Positions 1-9,412 are shown, counted from the first letter of the stretch. The stretch: DNA of 64,000 nucleotides from UBA3069 sp050633465 (GCA_050633465.1 JBOEGO010000004.1:124001-188000), one strand, 5' to 3'. The notes: generated by a model not told the origin, from the letters alone. A program made the numbers and translations.

Positions 1-167
1 GCCCGACCGAGGCCAAGGATGATTTCACCCCCGAATTCGTGTTCGACGGGTCGCTCTATTCTGCGCCCGTTGATCTGGGTGCGGGCAAATGGATTTTGCG
101 CCTGACTGCGCAATCGCTGGACGGGGTGCCGTTCGAACAGCGCCTTGATGTGCATGTGATCCGCTAA
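1..167 (+). CDS. fixH: FixH family protein, C-terminal fragment (partial)
   Basis: The reading frame is open from the left edge (codons in phase with position 3) to TAA at 165-167, giving about 54 residues that end LDVHVIR. The fragment has the alternating beta pattern of the periplasmic part of FixH/CcoH, a membrane-anchored helper in assembly of cbb3-type cytochrome oxidase. The identification leans on position: the next two genes are fixI and fixS, in the usual fixGHIS order. The start and the transmembrane anchor lie outside the window. Confidence 0.7.
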   Translation, partial: PTEAKDDFTPEFVFDGSLYSAPVDLGAGKWILRLTAQSLDGVPFEQRLDVHVIR

Positions 168-188
168 CCTGTTGTTGGAACCCCATAA

Positions 189-2375
189 ATGACCGCCACG
201 ATGCGCCCGAATATATCCGCCTGTCCGGCCTGTGTTGCGGCCCCCGCCGCAGAGGCCATGGCCGAACGTGCGGCGCAAAAGGATGCGAAGATCGCCCTGT
301 CCGTGCCCGGCGTGCATTGCGGTGCCTGCATTTCCACGGTGGAACGCGCATTGGAATCGGCGCCGGGGGTGACATCGGCCCGCGTCAACCTGACCCTGAA
401 ACGCGCCACGGTCGAGGCAGCGCCGGATGTGATGCCCGACGCCCTGATCGCCCTGCTGGCCCGCTCCGGATACGAGGCGCACGAGCTGGACGCGGGCACA
501 TTAAGCGCCACACAGACCGACAAGGCAGGGCGCGATTTGTTGATGCGTCTGGCCGTGGCGGGGTTTGCATCAATGAACGTGATGCTGTTGTCGGTGTCGG
601 TCTGGTCGGGCGCGGCGGATGCCACGCGCGACATGTTCCACTGGATTTCGGCGGCCATCACCCTGCCCACAATCGCATTTTCCGGCCAGCCGTTTTTTCG
701 CAGCGCATGGGGCGCGTTGAAACACCGCCGTTTGAACATGGATGTGCCGATTGTGCTGGCCATCGTGCTGGCGCTTGTAACATCCCTTTGGGAAACATCT
801 CTGTCGGGACATCACGCCTATTTCGACGCGGCGCTTGCGCTGACGTTTTTCCTGTTGGCGGGGCGCTATCTGGATTACCGCACCCGCGCGATTGCCCGTT
901 CCGCCGCCGAAGAGCTGGCCGCGCTAGAGGTGCCCCGCGCCTATGTGCTGCGCGACGGGGCAGAGGTGCAACTGCCCGTGTCAGAACTGCGCATCGGTGA
1001 TCTGGTGCAGGTGCGCCCCGGCGGGCGGATGCCGGTGGACGGTGAAATCACGGTTGGCACATCAGAGATTGACCGATCCTTGCTGACGGGGGAAACCCTG
1101 CCGGTGCTGGCGGTGCCGGGGCAGGGCGTGTCGGCGGGCGAGGTCAACCTGATCGGTCCCCTGACCATTCGCGCCACTGCCGTGGGCAAGGAAACATCGC
1201 TGCACCGTATGGCCGATCTGGTCGCCATCGCGGAATCGGGGCGTTCGCGCTATACCTCATTGGCGGATAAGGCGGCGCAGCTATATGCGCCGGGGGTGCA
1301 TATCCTTTCCGCGCTTAGTTTTGTGGGCTGGTTTCTGTATTCATGGGACGTGCGGGTTTCGCTGAATATTGCGGCGGCCGTGTTGATCATCACCTGCCCC
1401 TGCGCATTGGGTCTGGCCGTGCCTGCGGTCACCACCGCCGCATCGGGGCGGCTGTTCAAACGCGGGTTGTTGATCAAACATCCCACCGCACTGGAACGTC
1501 TGGCCGAAGTCGATACCGTGGTGTTCGACAAGACCGGCACCCTGACCGCAGGCACCCCCGAGGTCGTCAGCCTTGACGGGTGGAGCGCGCAGGATATGGC
1601 CCTTGCCCTGGCTCTTGCGCAGGGGTCGGCGCACCCGTTGTCGGTGTCGCTGACGGCGGCATTGCAGGCGCAATCGGTTGCTGCGGCGGATGTGGATGAT
1701 CTGAAAGAAGTCCCGGGATACGGAACCGAGGCCAGATGGCAGGGCAAACGCCTGCGCCTTGGCCGTGCGGCATGGGTTGGGGCAACGGCGGCGGGCGGCA
1801 CGGCAGCATGGCTGGGCGTCGAAGGCGCAGCGCCGAAATGCGTGACCTTTAGCGACCGTTTGCGCGCAGGCGCACCAGAGGCAGTGCAGGCATTGCAGGC
1901 AGCGGGCAAAGAGGTGATCCTGATGTCAGGCGACACCACCGTTGCCGTGCAGGATCTGGCCCAACGTCTGGGCATCAATAACTGGTTGGCCGAGGCATTG
2001 CCCGCAGATAAATCCGCCCGTATCAGCGAAATGCAGGCCCGCGGACAACATGTTTTGATGGTGGGTGACGGGTTGAACGACACCGCCGCACTGGCGGGTG
2101 CCGATGTGTCGATCTCGCCCGCCTCGGCACTGGATGCGGCGCGGGTGGCATCGGATATCGTGTTGCTGGGCGGCGATTTGTCCCCCATCGCCGATGCGCT
2201 TGCCACGGGGCAATCGGCCACGCGGCGCATCCGCGAAAATTTCCGCATCGCGACGGTGTATAACCTGATCGCCGTGCCCTTGGCTGTGGCGGGATTGGCG
2301 ACGCCTTTGGTTGCGGCCTTGGCCATGTCCCTGTCGTCGATTACTGTGTCATTGAACGCGCTAAGGCTGAGGTAA
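189..2375 (+). CDS. fixI: Cu+ P-type ATPase for cbb3 oxidase maturation (FixI/CcoI)
   Basis: This 728-residue protein is a heavy-metal P1B-type ATPase. An N-terminal metal-binding domain carries GVHCGACIS (Cys44, Cys47), preceded by an extra Cys pair at 12 and 15 that is typical of FixI/CcoI. The membrane CPC motif is at 403-405, the phosphorylated Asp447 lies in DKTGT, TGE is near 300-302, an HP dipeptide is at 482-483, and GDGLND is at 626-631. FixI/CcoI exports copper at low rate to load the CuB site of cbb3 oxidase, rather than acting in copper detoxification. It starts 21 nt after fixH, and fixS follows 4 nt after its stop, so the three genes are an operon. The ATG at 189 has only a weak ribosome site (GGAAC). 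Confidence 0.95.
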   Translation: MTATMRPNISACPACVAAPAAEAMAERAAQKDAKIALSVPGVHCGACISTVERALESAPGVTSARVNLTLKRATVEAAPDVMPDALIALLARSGYEAHELDAGTLSATQTDKAGRDLLMRLAVAGFASMNVMLLSVSVWSGAADATRDMFHWISAAITLPTIAFSGQPFFRSAWGALKHRRLNMDVPIVLAIVLALVTSLWETSLSGHHAYFDAALALTFFLLAGRYLDYRTRAIARSAAEELAALEVPRAYVLRDGAEVQLPVSELRIGDLVQVRPGGRMPVDGEITVGTSEIDRSLLTGETLPVLAVPGQGVSAGEVNLIGPLTIRATAVGKETSLHRMADLVAIAESGRSRYTSLADKAAQLYAPGVHILSALSFVGWFLYSWDVRVSLNIAAAVLIITCPCALGLAVPAVTTAASGRLFKRGLLIKHPTALERLAEVDTVVFDKTGTLTAGTPEVVSLDGWSAQDMALALALAQGSAHPLSVSLTAALQAQSVAAADVDDLKEVPGYGTEARWQGKRLRLGRAAWVGATAAGGTAAWLGVEGAAPKCVTFSDRLRAGAPEAVQALQAAGKEVILMSGDTTVAVQDLAQRLGINNWLAEALPADKSARISEMQARGQHVLMVGDGLNDTAALAGADVSISPASALDAARVASDIVLLGGDLSPIADALATGQSATRRIRENFRIATVYNLIAVPLAVAGLATPLVAALAMSLSSITVSLNALRLR

Positions 2376-2379
2376 CCCG

Positions 2380-2541
2380 ATGGAAGTCCTGACCTATCTG
2401 ATTCCGATATCGCTGGTGATGGGCGGGGTGGGCTTGCTGGCCTTTGTCTATACCGTGCGGTCGGATCAATATGACGACCCCGAGGGCAACAGCCAGCGCA
2501 TCCTGAATTCGGATTACGACGATCACCCCAAGGTGGATTGA
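2380..2541 (+). CDS. fixS: Cbb3 oxidase maturation protein CcoS/FixS
   Basis: This is a 53-residue single-pass membrane protein beginning MEVLTYLIPISLVMGGVG. One hydrophobic helix spans roughly residues 4-26. It is followed by the hallmark SDQYDDPEG segment (family pattern G/S-Q-[YF]-D-D-x-E-G) and RILNSD. CcoS is needed for cofactor insertion into the CcoN subunit of cbb3 oxidase. It sits 4 nt downstream of fixI, the standard place for the last gene of fixGHIS. The small size and the conserved QYDD block make the call secure. Confidence 0.93.
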   Translation: MEVLTYLIPISLVMGGVGLLAFVYTVRSDQYDDPEGNSQRILNSDYDDHPKVD

Positions 2542-2626
2542 TCAAACTGCCCCTGACCCTGCCCCTGCCTGCGTGCCTGACCCGGCAGCGGGTCACGCCG
2601 CCCCGGCGTTAGTCCGGGCGCGGGTG

Positions 2627-2654
2627 GCGCGCCCCCTCGCGGGGCGGGGCGCGC
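2627..2654. terminator. GC-rich hairpin between convergent genes
   Basis: Arms GCGCGCCCC (2627-2635) and GGGGCGCGC (2646-2654) are perfectly complementary around a 10-nt loop, between the ends of fixS (+) and dacA (-). There is no clear T-run on either strand, so it is a hairpin of likely but unproven terminator role. Confidence 0.4.
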
Positions 2655-2669
2655 GCAGCCTTGGCTGGA

Positions 2670-4184
2670 TCAGCTGGGACCGATCATGAAACAGGTGACC
2701 TTGCGCGCCTGCAACCGGCGACAGGCCAGATCGGCGGTTTCGCGGCTTAACCCCATGAAATTGGCGTCAAATCCGGTTTTGCGTTGCACGATGCGGCGCA
2801 ATGATCCGTCCAGTGTGGCCATCTCGTTCAGGGCGGTTTTCAGCAGCACCCGTTCGGCCTTGTAGCGCGAGGGGTAGCGGCCCACGTTGATGCCCCAGTG
2901 ACGCCCGCCCGATGTGGACACGCGGGTCACGACCTGCTGTTCCACGGGGCGCGGTTTTGTCACCTGCCGCTGGGTTGATGCCAGAACCAGGTTGCGCGGG
3001 CGGGCCTTGGGCGTGATCGAAGCGGCGATTGTTGCGGGGGCAATCCGCGCAGTGGGGGCGGCTTTGGGCGGCGCAATGGCCGCAGTTGTGACCGCAGGCG
3101 CAGGATCTGGAACGGGTGCGGGGGTGGATTGCACCTCTTTTAATGCATCGGCAATACCGTCTTGCAATGCAGCAACGACCACGGGTTCGGGTTCGGCCAT
3201 CGGACGTATGCGCGGGCGCAGCGATTTTTTCACAGCGCCTGTCAGGCGAATGGTTTTTCCTGCGGTGCGCGAACCGGGTGTCGTGGGCGCGGCATTGGAT
3301 GGTTCGGCGCGGGCCACCAGTTGCGCAGCAGGCACATCGGGTTTGATGGTTTTGGTGCGCGACGGGGCGCGGCGGAAGCCCAAATCCAGCAATTCGGCCA
3401 CTTTGGCATTGCGCGAGGCCGAGGAGCGCCCGCCAAACACCGTGGCAATCACCCGTTCGCGGCCCCGCTCAGCCGAGGCAACAAGGTTGAAACCGGCGGC
3501 GCGGGTGTATCCCGTCTTGATCCCGTCAGCGCCCTTGTAGCTGCCCAACAGGCGGCGGTTGGTATTGTAAACCGTCTGCCCGCCCACATTGGTGGAAACA
3601 CGCGAAAACAGGTTATAATATTCGGGATAGTCATAGATCATGTGACGGCCAAGGATGGTCATATCGCGGGCGGTCGACAAATGGCCCGGCGTTGTCAGCC
3701 CGTGCATCACCTTGAATGTGGTGCGGGTCATCCCCATCGCCTTGGCGGTGCGGTTCATTCGGCGGGCAAAGGCGGCCTCCGATCCCGAAATCGCCTCGCC
3801 GATGGTGGTGGCGGCATCATTGGCGGATTTCACGGCCGATGCACGGATCAGGTAACGCAGTTTGATTTTTTGCCCGGCCTTCAGCCCCAGTTTCGATGGC
3901 GGTTCGGCGGCTGCCTTGGCCGAAACGGTGACCAGCGTATCAAGGCTGATTTCGCCGCGCTCGACGGCCTGAAACGCAATATACAGGGTCATCATTTTGG
4001 TCAGGGATGCCGGGTGCAGCCGCGTATCGGCATTGTGCGAATGCAGCACCTCGCCGGTGCGGGCATCCATCACCATCGCCGCATAGGGCGCGGCCATCGC
4101 GGTGACCGGAAGGACCACCAACATCCAGATTGCTGCAAGTATGAATAGCCCGAAACGGGCCGGCTGCCGATGCCGAACCTTCAC
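2670..4184 (-). CDS. dacA: D-alanyl-D-alanine carboxypeptidase (S11) with C-terminal SPOR domain
   Basis: This 504-residue penicillin-binding protein has a Sec signal peptide (about 1-31, ending VTAMA). The S11 active-site motifs are SLTK (Ser60, Lys63), SAN (120-122) and KTG (223-225, in GIKTGYT). Residues about 280-400 are a low-complexity Pro/Ala linker. The last ~75 residues (HWGINVGRYPS onward) form a SPOR domain, which binds denuded glycan strands at the division site. The enzyme trims the terminal D-Ala of peptidoglycan pentapeptides, and the SPOR domain suggests septal targeting. The start codon is GTG at 4184; no better in-frame start fits upstream. It is transcribed alone, with a ~216-nt upstream gap containing a small GTTAG/CTAAC inverted repeat at 4247-4257. 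Confidence 0.93.
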   Translation of the reverse strand: MKVRHRQPARFGLFILAAIWMLVVLPVTAMAAPYAAMVMDARTGEVLHSHNADTRLHPASLTKMMTLYIAFQAVERGEISLDTLVTVSAKAAAEPPSKLGLKAGQKIKLRYLIRASAVKSANDAATTIGEAISGSEAAFARRMNRTAKAMGMTRTTFKVMHGLTTPGHLSTARDMTILGRHMIYDYPEYYNLFSRVSTNVGGQTVYNTNRRLLGSYKGADGIKTGYTRAAGFNLVASAERGRERVIATVFGGRSSASRNAKVAELLDLGFRRAPSRTKTIKPDVPAAQLVARAEPSNAAPTTPGSRTAGKTIRLTGAVKKSLRPRIRPMAEPEPVVVAALQDGIADALKEVQSTPAPVPDPAPAVTTAAIAPPKAAPTARIAPATIAASITPKARPRNLVLASTQRQVTKPRPVEQQVVTRVSTSGGRHWGINVGRYPSRYKAERVLLKTALNEMATLDGSLRRIVQRKTGFDANFMGLSRETADLACRRLQARKVTCFMIGPS

Positions 4185-4400
4185 AATATCACTGCCTTTT
4201 CTGCCTCATTGCCGCCGGATTTTTCCGGTCGGTCATATTATTTGCAGTTAGGCTAACACATGCACCGTTCCCGATAAAGCATGGATTTCCAAGCGTTTTG
4301 CGATGTTTGGTGCCGGTTTTGGCTAGATATAGGGGCAGGCGCCAACCCAGCCGCAATAGAGGCGATTGTGGCGGGAATGTGGCGAAATTTTTTTGTGCTG

Positions 4401-5099
4401 TTAGCCGATTTTTGCCACCAGATCGGGCAAGGCGCCCAGATCGGGCAATTCGTGAAACCGGGGCGCGCCGACAGGGGCGGCGGCATCCTCGAGCGCCCAA
4501 GTCAGCCCGTGGGGAATGAAAATGCCCCAACCTCCGGCCTCGATCATGGGAACCACGTCGGATTTCATCGAATTCCCCACCATCATAGCGCGATCCGGCC
4601 CGCCATTCGGGGCGAATATCCCCTCGTATACGGGGCGTGTTTTGGCCGATACGATCTGCACATCGTCGAATAGGCCGCCCAGACCGGATTGCGCCAGCTT
4701 GCGTTCCTGATCCAGCAAATCCCCCTTGGTAATAAGGATGACGCGGTGGGTGTCGGCCACGGATTCGACTGCCTTGCGGGCATGGGGCAGCAATTCGATC
4801 GGGTGGCGCAGCATGTCCTGCCCCGCGGCGATCAACTCGGCTATGACAGACGCGGGCACGCGCTGCTGTGTCACCTCGATTGCGGTTTCGATCATCGACA
4901 GAACGAAGCCTTTGATACCAAACCCGTAATGGCCGATATTGCGGCGTTCTGCATCCAGCAGGCGCTGCATCAAGTGGTCCGGATCGGTATAATCGCGCAA
5001 TAGTTCGGCAAAACGATCCTGCGTCAGCCGGAAAAACCGCTCGTTCTGCCACAGGGTATCATCCGCATCAAAAGCAATTGTTGTCAGATTTTTTACCAT
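4401..5099 (-). CDS. HAD superfamily hydrolase
   Basis: This 232-residue HAD-type phosphatase has motif I FDADDTLW near the N terminus (nucleophile Asp in DADDT), a Ser/Thr motif II in VILITKGD, and a motif III/IV region around MVGNSMKSDVVP. I chose the ATG at 5099 over an ATG nine codons upstream because AAGGGTAAG lies just before it. The substrate cannot be read from the sequence. The neighbouring divergent gene is clpS, with ~75 nt between the starts. Confidence 0.85.
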   Translation of the reverse strand: MVKNLTTIAFDADDTLWQNERFFRLTQDRFAELLRDYTDPDHLMQRLLDAERRNIGHYGFGIKGFVLSMIETAIEVTQQRVPASVIAELIAAGQDMLRHPIELLPHARKAVESVADTHRVILITKGDLLDQERKLAQSGLGGLFDDVQIVSAKTRPVYEGIFAPNGGPDRAMMVGNSMKSDVVPMIEAGGWGIFIPHGLTWALEDAAAPVGAPRFHELPDLGALPDLVAKIG

Positions 5100-5173
5100 C
5101 TTACCCTTTGATTGGGCGCGAAGCATGTCGCACCCTCTTTTCCATTTGCGTTCAAAGGTTATATAGACAGGTC

Positions 5174-5545
5174 ATGGCGCAAAACCACAATCACCGGAAC
5201 ACGAACCAGATGTCCAAACCAATCGTGATGATGTCCGAAAAGGATGACGACGGCGATGGCTCTGTTGTTGTCGAAACCAAACCACGCACCAAACGCCCGC
5301 CGTTGTATAAGGTGATGCTGCTGAACGATGATTACACGCCGATGGAATTTGTCGTGCATGTATTGGAACGGTTTTTCAGCATGAACCACGCGCAGGCGTT
5401 TGAAATCATGCTGACCGTGCACAAACGCGGGCTGGCCGTGGTGGGCGTGTTCAGCCATGAAATTGCCGAAACCAAGGTGACGCAGGTGATGGACCTTGCG
5501 CGCCAACGCCAACATCCGCTGCAATGCACGATGGAACGGGAATAG
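5174..5545 (+). CDS. clpS: ATP-dependent Clp protease adaptor ClpS
   Basis: This 123-residue protein has a flexible N-terminal tail followed by the ClpS core. The core begins PPLYKVMLLNDDYTPMEFV, which contains the NDDYTPMEFV pocket that binds N-degron residues, and ends HPLQCTMERE. ClpS delivers N-end-rule substrates to ClpAP. An in-frame ATG at 5210 would give a shorter tail. I prefer 5174, preceded by AGACAGG, but family tails vary and either is possible. clpA is not next door. Confidence 0.92.
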   Translation: MAQNHNHRNTNQMSKPIVMMSEKDDDGDGSVVVETKPRTKRPPLYKVMLLNDDYTPMEFVVHVLERFFSMNHAQAFEIMLTVHKRGLAVVGVFSHEIAETKVTQVMDLARQRQHPLQCTMERE

Positions 5546-5556
5546 GCCCGCGTATT

Positions 5557-6540
5557 ATGACACATCCACGTATTTTACTGGCGCTTGACGGGCGCCTGTT
5601 TGACCTGCCTGAACGGGTGGTCGTATTCGGCGCAAGGGCGGGGGATGACCTGTCTGATCTGGCGGGCGCGGCCGAATTGCAGGTGGTGACGGGGATCAAA
5701 CCCGATGTCGATGCCTTTGCCGCAAATGGTGTGACGGCGGGGCCGGATGTGCCCGCATCCGCCGATCTGGCGCTGGTGTTTTTACCCAGATCCAAAGAAC
5801 AGGCGCGCGGCATGATCGCCCGGGCCGCCAGCATCGCGCCCGTGGTTGCGGTGGACGGCATGAAAACCGATGGCGTCGATTCAGTGATGAAAGCGGCGCG
5901 CGCCAAATCCGACCTGACCGGCCCCGTGAACAAGGCCCACGGCAAGCTGTTCGTCATGCGCAACGCCGATTTGTCGGATTGGGCCGTGCCCGATGCCCCG
6001 CGCGACGTGGGCGACGGGTTTGTCACCGTGCCGGGGGTGTTTTCGGCGGATGGGGTCGATCCGGCCTCGGCGCTTCTGGCGGCGTCCCTGCCTGTGAAAC
6101 TGGGCGGAAGGCTGGCAGATTTCGGCGCGGGCTGGGGATATTTGTCGCGCTATATATTGATGCGCGATACGGTGAAATCCCTGCATCTGGTGGAATCCGA
6201 TCACAATGCCCTGACCTGTGCGCGCCAGAATGTCACCGACCCGCGTGCCAGATTCCACTGGGCCGATGCCACCACATGGCGGGCTGACGGGGCGTTGGAT
6301 GGGATCATTATGAACCCGCCATTTCACACCACCCGCACCGCAGACCCGGAACTGGGGCGCGCATTTATCGCCAATGCGGCGGCCAATCTGGCACCGTCGG
6401 GGCGGCTGTGGATGGTGGCCAACCGGCACCTGCCCTATGAAACCGCACTGGCAGAACATTTCGCCCAGGTCGAAGAGTTTGGCGGCGATGCGCGTTTCAA
6501 GCTGATCGCTGCATCACGTCCTTCTCGCAAGCGGGGCTAG
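5557..6540 (+). CDS. rsmC: RsmC-like class I SAM methyltransferase (16S rRNA G1207 type)
   Basis: This 327-residue protein has two related halves, as in RsmC. The N-terminal half is a degenerate methyltransferase fold. The C-terminal half has a SAM-binding loop (LADFGAGWGYLS) and the catalytic NPPF motif (Asn253 in IIMNPPFH), typical of N2-guanine and N6-adenine methyltransferases acting on nucleic acid. RsmC methylates G1207 of 16S rRNA in the 30S subunit. The ATG at 5557 starts 11 nt after the clpS stop, so co-transcription with clpS is likely. Assignment to RsmC rather than another NPPF enzyme is inferred from length and the two-domain shape. Confidence 0.8.
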   Translation: MTHPRILLALDGRLFDLPERVVVFGARAGDDLSDLAGAAELQVVTGIKPDVDAFAANGVTAGPDVPASADLALVFLPRSKEQARGMIARAASIAPVVAVDGMKTDGVDSVMKAARAKSDLTGPVNKAHGKLFVMRNADLSDWAVPDAPRDVGDGFVTVPGVFSADGVDPASALLAASLPVKLGGRLADFGAGWGYLSRYILMRDTVKSLHLVESDHNALTCARQNVTDPRARFHWADATTWRADGALDGIIMNPPFHTTRTADPELGRAFIANAAANLAPSGRLWMVANRHLPYETALAEHFAQVEEFGGDARFKLIAASRPSRKRG

Positions 6541-6583
6541 CATCCACTAGGCTGCGACTCAAGAATCAACGGGAGTTTCCTGC

Positions 6584-7396
6584 ATGTCTTTTTCCATCTC
6601 GGGCAAGACCGCCATCGTGACCGGTGCCGCCAACGGAATCGGGCTGGCCATTGGACGTCATTTCGTGGACCGCGGCGCCAACGTGATTTTCGCGGATATG
6701 GACGAGGCAAGCCTGACCCATGAATTGGGTGCAAATGACGATGAACGCAATTTCCGTTATTTTGCTGGGGATTTGCGTGAAAAACTGACGCTGGCCAATC
6801 TGTTGTCGGCCACGCTGGATGCGTTCGACAGTGTGGATATTCTGGTCAATGCCTCGCGCCAGATCATTCTGTCGGACCCGCTGAACCCCGAAGATGACGG
6901 GGTGGACCAGATGATCCAGCAGAATATGATGACGGCGCTGCGCCTGTCGCAGCTGGTTGCCAAACGCATGATCAAACAGGCCGAAAAAAGCGATAATGCC
7001 AACGGGCGTGGCAATTCGGGGGCGATTGTGAACCTTAGCTCGATCGCGTCGCGGCGCACGATGGAGGGCTTGATGGGCTATTCCATCGCGACCGCCGCAT
7101 TGGACCAGATGACGCGGTCGCTGGCCGTGGCGCTTGCGCCCAACGCGATCCGCGTCAACGCTGTGGCCTGCGGATCGGTGATGTCGTCCAGCCTTCAGGA
7201 CGTGCTAAAAGAAAACCCCGATTTCCGCAAAGAGATCGAGGCACACACCCCGATGAGCCGGATCGCATCCGCCACCGAGGTCGCGGAAACGGTGCAATAC
7301 CTGTGTTCGGGCGCGTCCAGTTTCGTTACGGGGCAGGTTCTGACGGTGGATGGCGGGCGCACGCTGATTGATCCGGTTCACGCCCCCGCACACTGA
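6584..7396 (+). CDS. SDR-family oxidoreductase-like protein lacking the catalytic lysine
   Basis: This 270-residue short-chain dehydrogenase/reductase has an intact nucleotide-binding motif TGAANGIG and the catalytic Ser region NLSS. The active-site YxxxK reads YSIAT: Tyr166 is present but position 170 is Thr instead of Lys. The usual NNAG motif reads VNAS. The nucleotide site is therefore kept while the proton relay is altered. It lies 13 nt before hemF on the same strand, so it is probably co-expressed with heme synthesis. Its substrate, and whether it is catalytic, are unknown. Confidence 0.85.
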   Translation: MSFSISGKTAIVTGAANGIGLAIGRHFVDRGANVIFADMDEASLTHELGANDDERNFRYFAGDLREKLTLANLLSATLDAFDSVDILVNASRQIILSDPLNPEDDGVDQMIQQNMMTALRLSQLVAKRMIKQAEKSDNANGRGNSGAIVNLSSIASRRTMEGLMGYSIATAALDQMTRSLAVALAPNAIRVNAVACGSVMSSSLQDVLKENPDFRKEIEAHTPMSRIASATEVAETVQYLCSGASSFVTGQVLTVDGGRTLIDPVHAPAH

Positions 7397-7409
7397 CAGG
7401 AATTTCCAG

Positions 7410-8300
7410 ATGAACAATGATTTTGATCAACAGAAAACCCTTGCCAGTCAATGGTTTCGCAGCTTGCGCGACGATATCGTTGCCCGTTTCGAAGGGTTGG
7501 AGGACAGCCATTCATCCGGCCCGATGTCGGGTGCTGGCGCGGCCCGTTTCGAGGTAAGCGAGACCAAGCGCACATCAGACGATGGCAGCGACGCGGGCGG
7601 CGGATTGATGAGCGTGATGCGCGGCGGACGGGTGTTTGAAAAGGTCGGTGTGAACGTGTCCACTGTCTATGGTCAATTGGGCGCGCGGGCGCAAAAAGCC
7701 ATGGCCGCACGCGGCGTGCCCGGCATGGAAACCGACCCGCGTTTCTGGGCCAGCGGCATCAGTCTGGTCGCGCATATGCAAAACCCGCATTGCCCGGCGG
7801 TGCATATGAACACCCGCATGTTCTGGACACCGCACGCATGGTGGTTTGGCGGAGGGTCCGATTTGAATCCCTGCATCGAATACCCCGAGGATACGGCGCA
7901 TTTTCACACCACCCAGCAGGCCTATTGCGATGCCCATGACACGGCCTATTACCCACGGTTCAAGGCATGGGCGGATGAATATTTCTATATCCCGCACCGC
8001 AATCGTGCGCGTGGGGTGGGCGGGATTTTTCTGGATGATCACAATACCGGTGATTGGGATCGGGATTTCGCATTCATTCAGGACGTGGGCCGCGCGTTTT
8101 TGCCAGCCTTTGCACCGCTGATCGAAAAGCGTCGCGTGCAGGATTGGACAGACGCCGATAAGGACGCGCAACTGGTGCATCGCGGGCTATATGCCGAATA
8201 CAATCTGGTCTATGATCGCGGCACGAAATTCGGGCTGGAATCCGGCCATGATGCCAATGCGGTGCTGATGAGCCTGCCGCCCTTGGCCAAATGGGTGTGA
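7410..8300 (+). CDS. hemF: Oxygen-dependent coproporphyrinogen III oxidase
   Basis: This 296-residue enzyme converts coproporphyrinogen III to protoporphyrinogen IX using O2. The family signature block VHMNTRMFW...WWFGGGSDLNPC is intact, as is the C-terminal YDRGTKFGLESG segment. The ATG at 7410, just after ACAGGAATTTCC, fits the family N terminus better than an upstream start that would overlap the SDR gene. hemE and hemC lie directly downstream, so three heme enzymes cluster here. A strong hairpin terminator follows. Confidence 0.96.
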   Translation: MNNDFDQQKTLASQWFRSLRDDIVARFEGLEDSHSSGPMSGAGAARFEVSETKRTSDDGSDAGGGLMSVMRGGRVFEKVGVNVSTVYGQLGARAQKAMAARGVPGMETDPRFWASGISLVAHMQNPHCPAVHMNTRMFWTPHAWWFGGGSDLNPCIEYPEDTAHFHTTQQAYCDAHDTAYYPRFKAWADEYFYIPHRNRARGVGGIFLDDHNTGDWDRDFAFIQDVGRAFLPAFAPLIEKRRVQDWTDADKDAQLVHRGLYAEYNLVYDRGTKFGLESGHDANAVLMSLPPLAKWV

Positions 8301-8320
8301 AACACATCTGGAAACATGAC

Positions 8321-8356
8321 ACTGGCCAATGATCGCATTGGCCAGTTTTTTGTTTT
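8321..8356. terminator. Bidirectional-position rho-independent terminator, hemF/hemE
   Basis: Perfect 10-bp stem ACTGGCCAAT / ATTGGCCAGT (8321-8330 and 8337-8346) with loop GATCGC, followed on the + strand by a T-rich run. It separates convergent hemF and hemE. Confidence 0.9.
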
Positions 8357-8374
8357 ATCGCAGTCGGTTACGGA

Positions 8375-9412
8375 TCAGGCGTTTTCGCGCACCGTGTCGA
8401 TCATCAGTTGCACATTGTCGGGGTTGGCATCCGGTGTGATGCCATGGCCCAGATTGAAAATATGCGGGCCACCTGACAGGGCTTTGACGATGCGGCGGGT
8501 TTCATCGACCAGATCTTGACCGCCCGTGACCATGTGGCTGGATTTCAGATTGCCCTGAACGCAGCCGTCAATCTGCACCTTCTGCGCGGCCCATTCGGCG
8601 GTCACGCTGTCATCAATCGCAACGCAATCCGCGCCCGTCGCCTGATGGAACCCGACGTAGCGATCGCCCGCCTCGCGCGGGAAGGCGATGACCGGAAGAT
8701 CGGGAAAGCGTTTTTTCAACTCGGTCGTGATTTGTCGTGCAGGTTCAAGGCAGTAACGGTCAAAATCCTCGCCCTTGAGGCTGCCCGCCCAGCTGTCGAA
8801 AATCTTGATCACTTCGGCGCCTGCTTCGACCTGTTTGGACAGGTATTCGATGGTGCCAGCGGTCAGAATATTGATCACCTGTTCGAACAGGGCGCGGTTT
8901 TCGGATTTTAGGGCATGGGCGGGGCCTTGGTCCTTGGTTCCGCGACCGGCGATCATATAGGTGGCCACCGTCCAGGGCGCGCCGGCGAAGCCGATGCGTG
9001 TGGTTTCAGACGGCAATTCGGTTTTCAAAATGCGCAGGGTTTCATAGATCGGGTTCAGCACCTCGTCGATTTCATCAACGGGTTTCAGCTTGTCGAAATC
9101 GGCCTGCGATGTGATCGTTGACAGGCGCGGCCCTTCGCCTGTGACGAACCACAGGTCAGCGCCAAGTGCCTGAGGCAAAAGCAAAATATCGGCAAACAGG
9201 ATGGCCGCATCAAACCCGTAACGGCGGATCGGTTGCAGCGTGACCTCGGCCGCCAATTCCGGATTATAACACAACGACAAAAAGTCACCGGCCTGCGCAC
9301 GGGTGGCGCGGTATTCGGGCAGGTAGCGGCCCGCCTGACGCATCATCCAGATCGGCGGCGTGTCCAGCGTTTCGCCTGCAAGGGCGCGCAGGATTGTCTT
9401 TTGCTTGGCCAT
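8375..9412 (-). CDS. hemE: Uroporphyrinogen decarboxylase
   Basis: This 345-residue enzyme decarboxylates the four acetate side chains of uroporphyrinogen III to give coproporphyrinogen III. The N-terminal signature PPIWMMRQAGRYLPEYR is intact, as is the second conserved region with GFAGAPWTVATYM, and the length is standard. It is divergent from hemC, with 96 nt between start codons. The conserved N terminus fixes the start at 9412, and the gene is preceded by AGGAGGACC. Confidence 0.97.
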   Translation of the reverse strand: MAKQKTILRALAGETLDTPPIWMMRQAGRYLPEYRATRAQAGDFLSLCYNPELAAEVTLQPIRRYGFDAAILFADILLLPQALGADLWFVTGEGPRLSTITSQADFDKLKPVDEIDEVLNPIYETLRILKTELPSETTRIGFAGAPWTVATYMIAGRGTKDQGPAHALKSENRALFEQVINILTAGTIEYLSKQVEAGAEVIKIFDSWAGSLKGEDFDRYCLEPARQITTELKKRFPDLPVIAFPREAGDRYVGFHQATGADCVAIDDSVTAEWAAQKVQIDGCVQGNLKSSHMVTGGQDLVDETRRIVKALSGGPHIFNLGHGITPDANPDNVQLMIDTVRENA

